From assembly GCA_020446665.1 (NCBI GenBank), contig JAGREF010000173.1, positions 1 through 9,356 of the forward strand: 9,356 bases of DNA. Direction: 5' to 3'. Below are positions 1 through 6,747 of the stretch, in pieces; the stretch's first letter is position 1; every line of letters starts with the position of its first letter. The notes beneath the pieces are model-generated. The model did no database searches. It had not been told where the DNA came from and saw nothing but the letters and a program-made list of their open reading frames with translations. This DNA comes from Sphingomonadaceae bacterium (GTDB lineage Bacteria > Pseudomonadota > Alphaproteobacteria > Sphingomonadales > Sphingomonadaceae). Both the position numbers and the translations under genes were made by a program.

Positions 1-2
1 CG

Positions 3-863
3 CGCGATCATGCCTGGCATTTCGGGGCCATGCTGATGGGCCGAGAAGCCTATGATCCCGATGAAGTGAAGAAGCACTGGCGCGCATGGATTATCAAGGC
101 GTTCTTGGGCGCTTTCATGATTTCGATCCTGCCGGGTGGCTTTGCCGAGATAGTCAATGCGGACCTGGCGGAGCTTTCCCGCGATCCGGTGCGGATCGGC
201 ATGCTTCTGGTTTCGCTGCTGTTCGTGATCGATGTGCAGATCGGGACGGTTGGCTACCTCGTCACCATGCGCCCGCTGGATGCACATATTCGCAGCGGCA
301 ATCCCTTTCTGGCTGGCTGGCTGGCCGCGTTGATGTGTTACCCACCCTTTGTGTGGGGCATTATCGGCAACGGGGAAGTGCTCAGCTACGAACATAATGT
401 GGCCGGCTGGGGTGTCTGGCTGTCCGGAAATACAGCCTTGCTGTGGATCTGGGCGGGATTGCTGGTGGTGCTGACGGCTATCTATGCCTGGGCGACGGTG
501 GCATTCGGTATCCGCTTTTCCAACCTCACCTATCGCGGCGTGCTGACCAACGGCCCCTATCGTTACACGCGGCATCCGGCCTATCTTTCAAAGAACCTGT
601 TCTGGTGGTGTTCGGTCATGCCGTTTCTGGTGACCAACGGTTCGGCTGTGGACGCAATCCGCAACACGTTCTTCCTGCTTTGCGTCAACGCGATCTATTT
701 CTGGCGCGCGAAGACAGAGGAAGCGCATTTGCTGTCGGAAGACGCGAAATATCGCGAATATCACGCTTGGATGGACGAACATGGCCTGTTCACCCGCCCG
801 CTGACCGCGCTCAAACGCCGCCTGCGGCCGCGCGGGCCGGTAGCAACTCAACCGGCCGAGTGA
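3..863 (+). CDS. ICMT/PEMT-like integral membrane methyltransferase (5' end outside window)
   Basis: The frame is open from the left edge, and the residues before the first ATG (position 30) read as normal protein (Arg-Asp-His-Ala-Trp-His-Phe-Gly-Ala), so I treat the gene as truncated at its N-terminus. The visible 286 residues hold about five or six hydrophobic segments. Near the C-terminus is the motif GPYRYTRHPAYLSKN (nt 552-596), followed by a last membrane helix and a Lys-Thr-Glu-Glu stretch (nt 711-722). This G-P-Y-R-x-x-R-H-P-x-Y plus downstream Glu-Glu pattern is the S-adenosylmethionine-binding signature of the isoprenylcysteine carboxyl methyltransferase/phospholipid N-methyltransferase superfamily. 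The basic C-terminal tail is probably cytoplasmic. Bacterial members methylate lipids or small membrane-associated substrates, and the substrate here cannot be read from the sequence. The gene converges on the peroxidase gene with 6 bases between stops. A start at 30 or 36 is possible but lacks a convincing ribosome binding site. Confidence 0.8.
   Translation, partial: RDHAWHFGAMLMGREAYDPDEVKKHWRAWIIKAFLGAFMISILPGGFAEIVNADLAELSRDPVRIGMLLVSLLFVIDVQIGTVGYLVTMRPLDAHIRSGNPFLAGWLAALMCYPPFVWGIIGNGEVLSYEHNVAGWGVWLSGNTALLWIWAGLLVVLTAIYAWATVAFGIRFSNLTYRGVLTNGPYRYTRHPAYLSKNLFWWCSVMPFLVTNGSAVDAIRNTFFLLCVNAIYFWRAKTEEAHLLSEDAKYREYHAWMDEHGLFTRPLTALKRRLRPRGPVATQPAE
835..857. terminator. GC-rich stem-loop between convergent genes (possible bidirectional terminator)
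   Basis: A perfect 7-bp inverted repeat, GGCCGGT (835-841) and ACCGGCC (851-857), encloses a 9-base loop. It sits in the last codons of the methyltransferase gene, just before its stop and the facing stop of the peroxidase gene. No T-run follows on either strand, so it is not a textbook intrinsic terminator. Its position between two convergent genes is the main argument for a role in ending transcription. Confidence 0.3.
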
Positions 864-869
864 TCCTGC

Positions 870-2096
870 TCAATTGATGAAGGGATCGCTGAAGCGCGTA
901 TCGCTGGCCAGCGTCGCATCATCCAGCGTCAGCAGGAAATCGACCAGCGCCTGCTGGTCCGCAGCGGAGAGATTCAGTTGCTGCGGGGCATTACCCTGCC
1001 GCAGCCGGTTATCCAGCGCCGGGCCATCCTGTACCCCGCTATTATAGAAACTGACCACCTGTTCGAGGCTGGTAAAGCGCCCATCGTGCATGAAGAATTG
1101 TGAGCGGCTGACACTTTTCAGGCTAGGAGCCTTGAAGACGGTGGTTTCCCCCGCATCCAGCCCGTTGCTGCGGCTGTTGGCCGCCAGCGTAAATGTTGGC
1201 GGGACATGGCAAGCCGCACATCCGGCGCCGCCGGCATTGGGCGGTGTCATGAACAATTGTTTCCCGCGTTCTTCCGAAGTGGTGAAACCGGGGAACGCCG
1301 CGTTGAGTGCGCGATTTGGGGCGTTGGGGTTAAAGACCTGCGCATAGGCACGGTCCCACCGGCTATCAGCAGATATCATCGCCCGTTCGAAATGCGCAAG
1401 GGCGCGCTCAATGCGGGCTTCGGTTATGGCCTCATCGCCATAGGCAAAGCGGAACAGGACCGGGTAATAATTCAGCCCCTGCATCTTGGCGATCAATGCA
1501 GGAATTCCGCCGGAATCCTGCCAGCCCATTTCGACAGGGTTGAGGATCGGTTGGGTCGCCTGATCCTCCACTGATGCTGCCCGCCGATCCCAGAACATCT
1601 CTCCCGGCTGGTAATAGCGGATATTGCCCAGCCGCATCGCATGTGCCGCGGTGAAGGCGCTCCCCGAAAAGCCGGTGCTGAATTGCTCATTGTCGTCAAA
1701 ACCGAGAGCCTGCTGGTGGCAGGTCGCACAGGAGGTCGTATTGTTGACGCTCAGCGCCTTGTCGAAAAACAGCACCTGGCCGAGCGTGGCGATCGCATCA
1801 TCGACCGGATCATTGGCCGGGGTGTTGTCGAGTGAGTCCAGCGTGCTGTCATAATAGGCTGGCAGCGCGGGGGCAGCGTAGTTGGCGAGACTATTGAGGT
1901 CGAGCCGGAGGAACTGCTGGATCACAGCATTGTCGGCAGCATTGGTGCTGGCTGGCGGTGTAGGCGTGGGTGTTTGGGTGGTGTTCGTGTTTGTCGGAGT
2001 GGCTGATCCGTCTCCGCCGCAGCCAGTCAGGGCAAAAGCAAGCGCAAGCGTTCCGGCCGCAGCAAAGCCGCGGTGTCGCCAGATCATGGCCATCAT
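870..2096 (-). CDS. Di-haem cytochrome c peroxidase / MauG-family lipoprotein
   Basis: The 408-residue protein starts with a basic, hydrophobic signal peptide ending in a lipobox Leu-Thr-Gly-Cys (Cys26), so it should be a lipid-anchored periplasmic protein. A Thr/Pro-rich low-complexity linker (about residues 31-52) follows. The catalytic region has two c-type haem sites, CATCH (123-127) and CAACH (293-297). It also has the family motifs LFFDKALS (109-116), PILNPVEMG (183-191) and FMHDGRF (335-341). Members reduce peroxide or, like MauG, oxidise protein or small-molecule substrates with electrons passing between the haems. A Tyr (351) lies in the stretch LEQVVSFYNSG where classical peroxidases carry a Met haem ligand, which hints at the MauG-like branch (inference). 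Two adjacent ATGs follow GGGAG; the second (start at 2093) has the better spacing. The gene is 134 bases downstream of the ABM gene on the same strand and probably has its own promoter. Substrate unknown. Confidence 0.9.
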   Translation of the reverse strand: MMAMIWRHRGFAAAGTLALAFALTGCGGDGSATPTNTNTTQTPTPTPPASTNAADNAVIQQFLRLDLNSLANYAAPALPAYYDSTLDSLDNTPANDPVDDAIATLGQVLFFDKALSVNNTTSCATCHQQALGFDDNEQFSTGFSGSAFTAAHAMRLGNIRYYQPGEMFWDRRAASVEDQATQPILNPVEMGWQDSGGIPALIAKMQGLNYYPVLFRFAYGDEAITEARIERALAHFERAMISADSRWDRAYAQVFNPNAPNRALNAAFPGFTTSEERGKQLFMTPPNAGGAGCAACHVPPTFTLAANSRSNGLDAGETTVFKAPSLKSVSRSQFFMHDGRFTSLEQVVSFYNSGVQDGPALDNRLRQGNAPQQLNLSAADQQALVDFLLTLDDATLASDTRFSDPFIN

Positions 2097-2222
2097 TATT
2101 CTCCCGATTTTTCAGATATTTACCAAGCAGGAGAATTGTGGCTTAGGTGGATTAAGCCCGGATGAACAAAGGGGCTTGCGTCGCGCCGGATTACCTTTTG
2201 ATACAAAGCGATACAGAGGGTG

Positions 2223-2240
2223 CGATTTGCCTACAAATCG
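2223..2240 (-). other. Stem-loop spanning the stop codon of the ABM gene
   Basis: CGATTTG (2223-2229) and CAAATCG (2234-2240) form a perfect 7-bp stem with a 4-base loop. The loop contains the TAG stop of the monooxygenase gene (2231-2233). No T-run follows on the minus strand. It could help stop transcription or protect the 3' end of the gshA-ABM message, but this is only inferred from position. Confidence 0.35.
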
Positions 2241-2530
2241 GTGCTGTGTTTGACCGCGTGCATTGTAATGCTGCGGTCGGTCATTCCGAAAGCTTCACGC
2301 TCTTGCTTCCATGCCTGCATATGCGGTGTTTCAAAATGGCGGGCCAGTGTTGATCCATCCGCCCACGCCTCGGTCACACGGACCAGGCCGGGGTCGAGAA
2401 TGTCCACCGCATAGGAATAGGCCAGACAGCCCGGCTCTTCGAGGCTTGCCGCGATCACACGCTGCATGGCGGGCTTGGCTTGTTCCATGCGATCCGGCGG
2501 CAGACGAAATGATCCGTTGACGACAATCAT
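2231..2530 (-). CDS. ABM-domain protein, putative quinol/antibiotic biosynthesis monooxygenase
   Basis: This 99-residue protein fits a single dimeric ferredoxin-like ABM domain. It begins MIVVNGSFRL, then has the family's EEPGCLAYSYAVDILDPG stretch (31-48), VRVTEAWADGSTLARHFETPHM (50-71) with the usual Glu-x-Trp and His-Phe-x-Thr-Pro-His, and a C-terminal strand. Relatives such as YgiN oxidise quinols; others cleave polyketides or haem, and many are uncharacterised. An in-frame ATG 48 bases upstream exists, but its extension (MGRGCQPGLRNQELLI) is not domain-like and would overlap gshA. The start at 2530 follows the gshA stop by 2 bases, with a weak AAGAG ribosome site inside the end of gshA. 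Translational coupling to gshA is therefore likely. Function beyond the fold is not established. Confidence 0.85.
   Translation of the reverse strand: MIVVNGSFRLPPDRMEQAKPAMQRVIAASLEEPGCLAYSYAVDILDPGLVRVTEAWADGSTLARHFETPHMQAWKQEREAFGMTDRSITMHAVKHSTDL
2252..2278 (-). other. Imperfect hairpin near the 3' end of the ABM gene
   Basis: GACCGC (2252-2257) pairs with GCGGTC (2273-2278), and GCATT (2260-2264) pairs with AATGC (2267-2271). A 2-versus-1 base bulge separates the two blocks, and the tip is only GT. The 11 pairs lie inside the coding sequence, 12 bases from the next stem-loop at 2223-2240, so the end of this transcript could fold into two consecutive hairpins. Confidence 0.3.
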
Positions 2531-2532
2531 GA

Positions 2533-3906
2533 TCAAAAGCTCTTGGTTGCGTAAACCCGGCTGACATCCTCGCCCCATTCGCCATGATAGAGATCGAGGA
2601 GGCGCTGGGCCGGGACGCGGCCATCCTTCACGATTTCATCAAGCGGATTGAGGAAGCCGGTTTCGTTGTCGCCTGCAGCGTTCAGCCGTGCGCGTGCGGC
2701 AAGGCCTGAGCGTGCAATTGCCAGTACTTCGCCTGCAATGTCTGACAGTTTCCCACCGCCGGGCAGGGGGGCATCGAGCGCAAGCCGGGGCACTTCATTG
2801 CGCAAATTCTCGCGCCCTTCCATGTCCCATGCCTTTACCAGATCCCACGCCGCATCCAGCGCAGTCTGGTCATAGAGCAGGCCAACCCAGAATGCGGGAA
2901 GGGCGCAAATGCGGTTCCACGGGCCGCCATCGGCGCCGCGCATCTCCAGGAAGCTTTTCAGCCGCACTTCGGGGAAGGCGGTGGAGAGGTGATCCCACCA
3001 GTCGCTCTCGCGCGGCAGTTCGCCCGGCAGCTCCGGCAGTTCACCCTTCAGAAAATCGCGGAAGCTTCGCCCCGCAGCGTCGATATATTTCCCGTCGCGG
3101 AAGACGAAATACATCGGCACGTCGAGCATGTAATCGACATAGCGTTCATAGCCGAAGCCATCCTCGAACACGAAGGGCAGCATGCCGGTGCGATGCGGGT
3201 CCGTGTCTGACCAGATATGGCTGCGATAGGAGAGGTAGCCATTGGGCTTGCCCTCCGTAAATGGAGAATTGGCAAACAGGGCGGTGGCGAGTGGCTGCAA
3301 GGCCAGACCGACGCGGAATTTCTTCACCATGTCGGCTTCGCTCGAATAGTCGAGATTGACCTGGATGGTGCAGGTGCGCAGCATCATGTCGAGGCCCAGA
3401 TTGCCCACGCGCGGCATGTGCCGCATCATGATGTCATAGCGACCCTTGGGCATGATCGGCAGCTCTGCCCTTGTCTTGTCCGGCCACATGCCAAGGCCGA
3501 GAAACTTCACGTCGCACTTCTCGCCAATTGCCTTTACCTGTTGCAAATGGCGGTCGGTTTCGGCGCAGGTCTGGTGGAGATTTTCCAGCGGTGCGCCAGA
3601 CAATTCCAGCTGGCCTGCGGGTTCCAGGCTCACGGTGCCGTCCGCTCCGCGCATCGCAATGACATTGCCGCCTTCCTCGACCGGTTCCCAGCCGAATTCG
3701 CGCAGGGCCATCAACAGGTCGCGAATGCCGCAAGGCTCGTCATAAGCGGGCGCGTGCTTGTCGTAATCCTTGTAGACGAATTTTTCGTGCTCGGTGCCGA
3801 TACGCCAGCGGTCGGCCGGCTTTTCGCCAGCGGCCATGGGCGCGACCAGCTGGTCGCGGCTTTCGATGAAGGGGTCCTCTCCCCCAGACTCCTCGCGGGT
3901 GCTCAT
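2533..3906 (-). CDS. gshA: Glutamate-cysteine ligase, plant/alphaproteobacterial type
   Basis: The 457-residue cytoplasmic enzyme joins glutamate and cysteine through the gamma-carboxylate using ATP, the first step of glutathione synthesis. Recognisable blocks are WRIGTEHEKFVY (34-45, with the glutamates that bind metal and substrate in this superfamily), LEPAGQLELSGAPLENLHQT (94-113), MMRHMPRVGNLGLDMMLRTC (160-179), the IQVNLDY strand, and FLEMRGADGGPWNRI (319-333). These match the class shared by plants and alphaproteobacteria rather than the E. coli type. The chosen ATG at 3906 gives the usual family length and has AGGG 8 bases upstream. An in-frame ATG at 4002 would add 32 unlikely residues and overlap the end of rsmE. 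The gene lies 56 bases after rsmE and 2 bases before the ABM gene, in one probable operon. Confidence 0.96.
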   Translation of the reverse strand: MSTREESGGEDPFIESRDQLVAPMAAGEKPADRWRIGTEHEKFVYKDYDKHAPAYDEPCGIRDLLMALREFGWEPVEEGGNVIAMRGADGTVSLEPAGQLELSGAPLENLHQTCAETDRHLQQVKAIGEKCDVKFLGLGMWPDKTRAELPIMPKGRYDIMMRHMPRVGNLGLDMMLRTCTIQVNLDYSSEADMVKKFRVGLALQPLATALFANSPFTEGKPNGYLSYRSHIWSDTDPHRTGMLPFVFEDGFGYERYVDYMLDVPMYFVFRDGKYIDAAGRSFRDFLKGELPELPGELPRESDWWDHLSTAFPEVRLKSFLEMRGADGGPWNRICALPAFWVGLLYDQTALDAAWDLVKAWDMEGRENLRNEVPRLALDAPLPGGGKLSDIAGEVLAIARSGLAARARLNAAGDNETGFLNPLDEIVKDGRVPAQRLLDLYHGEWGEDVSRVYATKSF

Positions 3907-3962
3907 ATGCGTTGCCCTACGCAACCCAAACCGACAGGGGAAGAGAAATTCGGCAGCATAAC

Positions 3963-4718
3963 TTACAAGTCCCTCGGCCAATCCCCCGCCGTGCCCATCC
4001 ACAGTGCGATGGCGGCCAGCGCTGCCGTTTCGCCGCGCAATATGCGCGGGCCAAGCGTGATCGCCCGGGTTTCTGCCAGTTTGCGGATAGCGGCGCGTTC
4101 CTCGTCGGTGAATCCGCCCTCCGGCCCGGTCAGGAGCGCGGCGGGCGGGGCATGTGCGGCAAACCGCTCTGCCGCAGGCTCTCCGCCCAATTCGTCAGCG
4201 AAAAACAGCACGCGGTTGGCAGGCCAGTCGCGCAGCAAGGCGTCGAGCTTCACCGGTTCCAGAACATCAGGCAGAGCGGTGCGCGCGCATTGTTCGGCGG
4301 CTTCCGTCACCACCATGCGCGCACGCTCCAGATTGAGCTTGTCCGCCACGCATCGGCGGGTGATGACTGGCTGGATGCGGGCGACACCCAGTTCGGTCGC
4401 TTTCTCCAGCACCATGTCAAACCGGTCTTTCTTCAGCAGCGCGGCGCAAAGCGTGAAATCCGGAACATCCTCACGCGGACGCAGCATTTCGACAATGTGG
4501 AGGTCAACATCACGTTTGCCTGTCGAAATGACACGCGCAGCCCATTCGCCGGTCTGATCGTCACACAACACCACGCTGTCCCCTTCCTTCACGCGCATCA
4601 CGCGCGCAAGGTAATGCGCTGGATTGCCGGAAATGGTTACAGACGCGCCTGCAGAAAGCGCATCCTGCACAAACAGGCGCGGGGCGCTTCGGGGCGGCCA
4701 GGCGGGGGTTGCAGCCAT
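3963..4718 (-). CDS. rsmE: 16S rRNA (uracil-1498-N3)-methyltransferase RsmE
   Basis: This 251-residue SPOUT-class enzyme methylates N3 of U1498 in 16S rRNA, near the ribosomal decoding centre. An N-terminal PUA-like RNA-binding part (about 12-75, containing GNPAHYLARVMRVKEGDSV) is followed by KKDRFDMVLEKATELGV (96-112). The knotted S-adenosylmethionine site comprises LLTGPEGGFTDEE (195-207) and LGPRILRGETAALAAI (222-237). The EQCAR segment (142-146) corresponds to the conserved EQS-type motif, with Cys in place of Ser. Length is normal. The ATG at 4718 has a strong AGGGAGG site only 3 bases upstream. It is the first gene of the minus-strand rsmE-gshA-ABM cluster and is divergent from ubiA across 59 bases that must hold both promoters. 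Confidence 0.95.
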   Translation of the reverse strand: MAATPAWPPRSAPRLFVQDALSAGASVTISGNPAHYLARVMRVKEGDSVVLCDDQTGEWAARVISTGKRDVDLHIVEMLRPREDVPDFTLCAALLKKDRFDMVLEKATELGVARIQPVITRRCVADKLNLERARMVVTEAAEQCARTALPDVLEPVKLDALLRDWPANRVLFFADELGGEPAAERFAAHAPPAALLTGPEGGFTDEERAAIRKLAETRAITLGPRILRGETAALAAIALWMGTAGDWPRDL

Positions 4719-4777
4719 GGTCCTCCCTAAACCACATCCGGCTTTCGCTGGGAAGACGAGTTGGTTAGGAGGCAGGC

Positions 4778-5686
4778 ATGAGCGACACTATCGTCCCCGA
4801 CAGCGAACATCGCGGCTTGATTGCGCGACTGCCGCAAATGCCGCGTGATCTGGCCATGCTGGCGCGGTTTGACCGGCCGATCGGCTGGTGGCTGCTGTTC
4901 TGGCCCTGCGCATGGGGGCTGTGGCTGGCGGGTGGCGGTTGGCAGTGGCAATTGCTGGGCTGGTTCCTGCTTGGCAGTATCGCCATGCGCGGGGCGGGCT
5001 GTGTCTATAACGATATTGTCGATGCCGATCTCGACCGGAAGGTCACGCGCACGGCCAGCCGCCCGGTGGCGAGCGGGCGCGTGACCAAAAAGCTGGCATG
5101 GGGATGGTTGCTGTTCCTCTGCGCCATCGGATTGATCGTGCTGCTGCAATTGCGCTGGCAGGCGCAGCTGGTGGCGCTGGGCAGCCTCGCGCTGGTGGCG
5201 GCCTATCCTTTCATGAAGCGGATCACATGGTGGCCGCAGGCATGGTTGGGGCTGGTCTTCACCTGGGGCGCGCCGGTCGGCTGGTTCGCGATGCGCGGGG
5301 ACAATCTCGATGCGCTGGCCGCGCTCTATGGCGGGGCGCTGCTGTGGTGCATGGGCTATGACACGATCTACGCGCTGCAAGACCGCGAGGATGATGCGCT
5401 GGTCGGTATCAAGAGTTCGGCCTTGCGGCTGGGGGGCAGGGTGCAGGCGGGCGTGTGGCTGTTCTATGGCGGCGCGGTGGCGTTGTGGGCGCTGTCTTTC
5501 TGGCTGCTGCGTGCGGACTGGGTGGCGCTGCTGGCGCTGATCCCGGTGGCGGCGCATCTGGCGTGGCAGGCTTCCACACTCGATCCCGATGATCCCGCCA
5601 ACCCCCTCGACCGTTTCCGCTCCAACCGCATGGCGGGCCTGCTGATGGCCGCGGCCTGTTTCGTGGTCGGGAATGCCGGGGGGTAG
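4778..5686 (+). CDS. ubiA: 4-hydroxybenzoate polyprenyltransferase UbiA
   Basis: UbiA is an inner-membrane enzyme that attaches the polyprenyl tail to 4-hydroxybenzoate in ubiquinone synthesis. The 302-residue protein starts with a soluble stretch containing LARFDRPIGWWLLFWPCAW (28-46). The first Asp-rich motif NDIVDADLDRKV (78-89), which binds Mg and diphosphate, is followed by TASRPVASG (92-100). The second motif is YDTIYALQDREDD (194-206), followed by IKSSALRLG. About eight or nine membrane helices and a charged DPDDPANPLDRFRSNR loop before the last helix complete the typical architecture. AGGAGG lies 5 bases before the ATG. The downstream SRAP gene begins 6 bases after the stop, so the two are probably co-transcribed. 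Confidence 0.95.
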   Translation: MSDTIVPDSEHRGLIARLPQMPRDLAMLARFDRPIGWWLLFWPCAWGLWLAGGGWQWQLLGWFLLGSIAMRGAGCVYNDIVDADLDRKVTRTASRPVASGRVTKKLAWGWLLFLCAIGLIVLLQLRWQAQLVALGSLALVAAYPFMKRITWWPQAWLGLVFTWGAPVGWFAMRGDNLDALAALYGGALLWCMGYDTIYALQDREDDALVGIKSSALRLGGRVQAGVWLFYGGAVALWALSFWLLRADWVALLALIPVAAHLAWQASTLDPDDPANPLDRFRSNRMAGLLMAAACFVVGNAGG

Positions 5687-5692
5687 GGGGCC

Positions 5693-6313
5693 ATGTGCAA
5701 CCTCTACCGCATGACGAAGAACACCACCGAAGTGGCGGACTGGTTCGACATTGCGGACGAAATGGCAGGCGCGAATTTTGGGGCAGAGGTGTTCCCCGGC
5801 TATCCCGGCGCAGTGATCGAAGGCGGGCGGCTGCGGCAAATGAACTGGGGCTTCCCGCTGCAGATGAAGGGCAAGCAGGGCCAGCCACTTAAGCCCAAGC
5901 CGGTCAATAATGCACGGACGGACAAGCTGGAGGGCTTCTTCTGGCGCAGCAGTTTCGAGCAGCGCCGCTGCCTGATCCCGCTCACCGCTTGGGCGGAGGC
6001 GGAGGGAGCGAAGGGCAGCAAGTCGCGCAGCTGGCTCTCTGTGCCCGGCGCGGAACTGTTCGCGGCGGCGGGCGTGTGGCGCCAAACCGATGAATGGGGC
6101 GATGCCTATTCCATGGTGATGACCGATGCCGCTGGCCGCGCGGCAGAGGTGCATACGCGCATGCCCGTGCTGCTCGCCCCGCAGGATTATGCGCAGTGGA
6201 TCAAGGGCAGCCCGGCGGAGGCGTTTGAGCTTTGTCGCCCCTGGCAGGGCGATCTTGCCATCGACCGGACGCAGGAGCCATGGGCCGGGGGCGGGCACGC
6301 GCGGCTGCTTTAA
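5693..6313 (+). CDS. SRAP-domain protein (YedK/HMCES family), divergent member
   Basis: SRAP proteins capture abasic sites in single-stranded DNA through a thiazolidine bond to Cys2. This 206-residue protein begins Met-Cys-Asn (Cys2 would become the N-terminus). It keeps the other expected active-site positions: Asn-Ala-Arg at 73-75, a Glu at 102 in CLIPLTAWAEAEG, and His154 in EVHTRMPVLL. It departs from typical members: NARxE reads NARTDK, the GFYEW segment reads AWAEA, and the N-terminal P-x-Y-N-x-A-P-T-Q-type motif is absent, replaced by FPGYPGAVIEGGRLRQMNWGF. The ribosome site is the G-rich stretch just before ATG. It follows ubiA by 6 bases. Its stop overlaps the stop of the facing VOC gene. 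DNA-damage function is known for the family; activity of this divergent member is inferred. Confidence 0.88.
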   Translation: MCNLYRMTKNTTEVADWFDIADEMAGANFGAEVFPGYPGAVIEGGRLRQMNWGFPLQMKGKQGQPLKPKPVNNARTDKLEGFFWRSSFEQRRCLIPLTAWAEAEGAKGSKSRSWLSVPGAELFAAAGVWRQTDEWGDAYSMVMTDAAGRAAEVHTRMPVLLAPQDYAQWIKGSPAEAFELCRPWQGDLAIDRTQEPWAGGGHARLL

Positions 6314-6681
6314 TCATAGCTCACAATCTCCCATTCGATCCCGTCCCAGTCGAAGAAATAGAAGCGCCGACCGGGTTCGTAATCATCATGCCCCCAGGCT
6401 TTCAGCCCGGCATCTGCGACGACTTTCTCTGCCGCTTCCAGATCATCCACCACGATGCCGATATGGTTCATCGGCTGACCCTTGCTGAAGCCACCCTTCA
6501 CATCGGGATGGGTGTAGAGCGCGACATAAGCGTCATCCGTGCCGATATGGACGGTTTCGCCATCATTCATCGACGGACCGCGCCAGCGCACATGCCACCC
6601 GGCGAGCCGTTCCAGCAGATGTACGGAACGGTCCAGATTGGTGACGGAGATATTGGCGTGTTCGAGGCGTCCTGTGGGCAT
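6310..6681 (-). CDS. VOC-fold (glyoxalase/dioxygenase superfamily) protein, predicted SoxR target
   Basis: The 123-residue protein is one vicinal-oxygen-chelate unit with two beta-alpha-beta-beta-beta modules. Module 1 is RLEHANISVTNLDRSVHLLE (5-24) onward, and module 2 is MNHIGIVVDDLEAAEKVVAD (71-90) ending in FYFFDWDGIEWEIVSYD. Probable metal ligands are His8, His73 and Glu118. The fourth glyoxalase I position appears to be non-acidic (around Leu55-Tyr56), so the set looks more like a two-His-one-Glu dioxygenase site (inference). The substrate cannot be named; relatives include glyoxalases, extradiol dioxygenases and antibiotic resistance proteins. The ATG at 6681 follows GGAAAG; an upstream ATG at 6762 would add 27 residues and lie inside the SoxR operator, so it is unlikely. 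The gene is divergent from soxR behind a SoxR-type promoter, and its TAA overlaps the SRAP stop by 4 bases. Confidence 0.9.
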   Translation of the reverse strand: MPTGRLEHANISVTNLDRSVHLLERLAGWHVRWRGPSMNDGETVHIGTDDAYVALYTHPDVKGGFSKGQPMNHIGIVVDDLEAAEKVVADAGLKAWGHDDYEPGRRFYFFDWDGIEWEIVSYD

Positions 6682-6747
6682 GATCTTTCCTTTCCTGCCT
6701 GACGGATCGCGGCGGAAAATGTTCCCGGCGAATCGTCCTGTTTGCCT

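Noticed and set aside
2200..2219. Tandem 10-base direct repeat GATACAAAGC GATACAGAGG upstream of the peroxidase gene
   Set aside because: Only two imperfect copies with no matching known operator; possibly chance, though it could be a regulator site.
3907..4002. N-terminal extension of gshA to the ATG at 4002
   Set aside because: It overlaps the end of rsmE by 40 bases, gives an over-long protein and has no family similarity.
3217..4557. 446-codon plus-strand frame across gshA and rsmE
   Set aside because: It is antisense to two clear enzymes, has low-complexity Ala/Ser/Arg content and no recognisable motif.
4722..4772. Imperfect inverted repeat between rsmE and ubiA (CCTCCCTAAACCA / TGGTTAGGAGG)
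   Set aside because: The arms are mostly the two divergent ribosome binding sites, so the symmetry is expected without an operator.
4727..6298. 523-codon open frame antisense to ubiA and the SRAP gene
   Set aside because: Its product is rich in His, Gln, Arg and Pro with no domain, and it lies opposite two well-supported genes; it is a by-product of GC-rich codon use.
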